Positions 63,867 to 64,000 of a DNA stretch of 64,000 bases are shown piece after piece. The notes below the pieces were generated by a model. The model saw only the letters and a list, made by a program, of their open reading frames with translations. It was not told the DNA's origin and did not search any database. Position numbers and translations under genes: made by a program. This DNA is from Prorocentrum cordatum (lineage: Eukaryota; Sar; Dinophyceae; Prorocentrales; Prorocentraceae): the NCBI GenBank assembly GCA_963575745.1, contig CAUYUJ010014271.1:875862-939861 (forward strand). The letters are read 5' to 3'. How positions within the stretch are numbered: the stretch's first letter is position 1; each line of letters opens with the position of its first letter.

Positions 63867-64000
63867 ACGCCCCGTAGCCGATGTGAATCGCATCGGCGCG
63901 CCACCCCCGTTGCCCGAAGCGAGGCAACACGCCGGGGACTGAGTACGCCACGCCGCGGGAAAGATGGGCCGGGCACGCTGCCCGGTGTACGGCCCCCCTG

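Overview
The window reads as eukaryotic nuclear DNA, most consistent with a dinoflagellate. There are no operons, no ribosome-binding-site-led gene runs, no rRNA and no recognisable tRNA. The unique sequence is GC-rich. Microsatellites reach kilobase length, several tandem-array families lie side by side, and decayed retroelement reverse transcriptases (RTs) are scattered through the window. The only intact recognisable gene is a small Mei2-type RNA-recognition-motif protein, a family expanded in dinoflagellates from general knowledge. The species cannot be told from the sequence. No dinoflagellate spliced-leader relic was seen.

Layout. 0-4.1 kb: a ~100-bp tandem array, then ~3 kb of (AGT)n/(ACT)n that changes strand. 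4.5-8.3 kb (minus): a frameshifted retroelement with a Cys-Pro-rich, membrane-anchored gag-like part and an RT. 8.4-14.4 kb: repeat fragments and no recognised gene. 14.5-15.2 kb (minus): the Mei2-like gene. 15.8-27 kb: mostly unassigned DNA with several short inverted-repeat elements (MITE-like), including members of a TA-flanked family, and palindromes.

27.9-39.2 kb (minus): a cluster of related LINE copies, called LINE-A here. The most complete reads endonuclease, RT, C2H2 zinc finger, then a conserved C-terminal region of unknown function. Blocks of a 129-bp repeat carrying ATGACGGG lie at the 5' side of the copies, reminiscent of promoter monomers of some LINEs. This is the most interesting structure in the window.

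39.4-50 kb: short tandem repeats and very long GAG/CTC and GAC microsatellites with duplicated embedded cassettes. 50.2-52.6 kb (minus): a second LINE (LINE-B) with a (TTAG)n tail and RT motif B missing. 52.7-56.6 kb: a dispersed 151-bp repeat, a CCT tract, a 161-bp palindrome and another MITE. 56.6-57.5 kb (plus): a dead LINE RT fragment (LINE-C). 57.5-63.3 kb: arrays with periods of about 90, 108, 73 and 42 bp; the 108-bp array contains an almost perfect inversion. 63.7-63.9 kb: a four-armed foldback.

Most long open frames follow from trinucleotide repeats or GC-rich DNA and are not called as genes. All element names here are local labels. No database search was possible.
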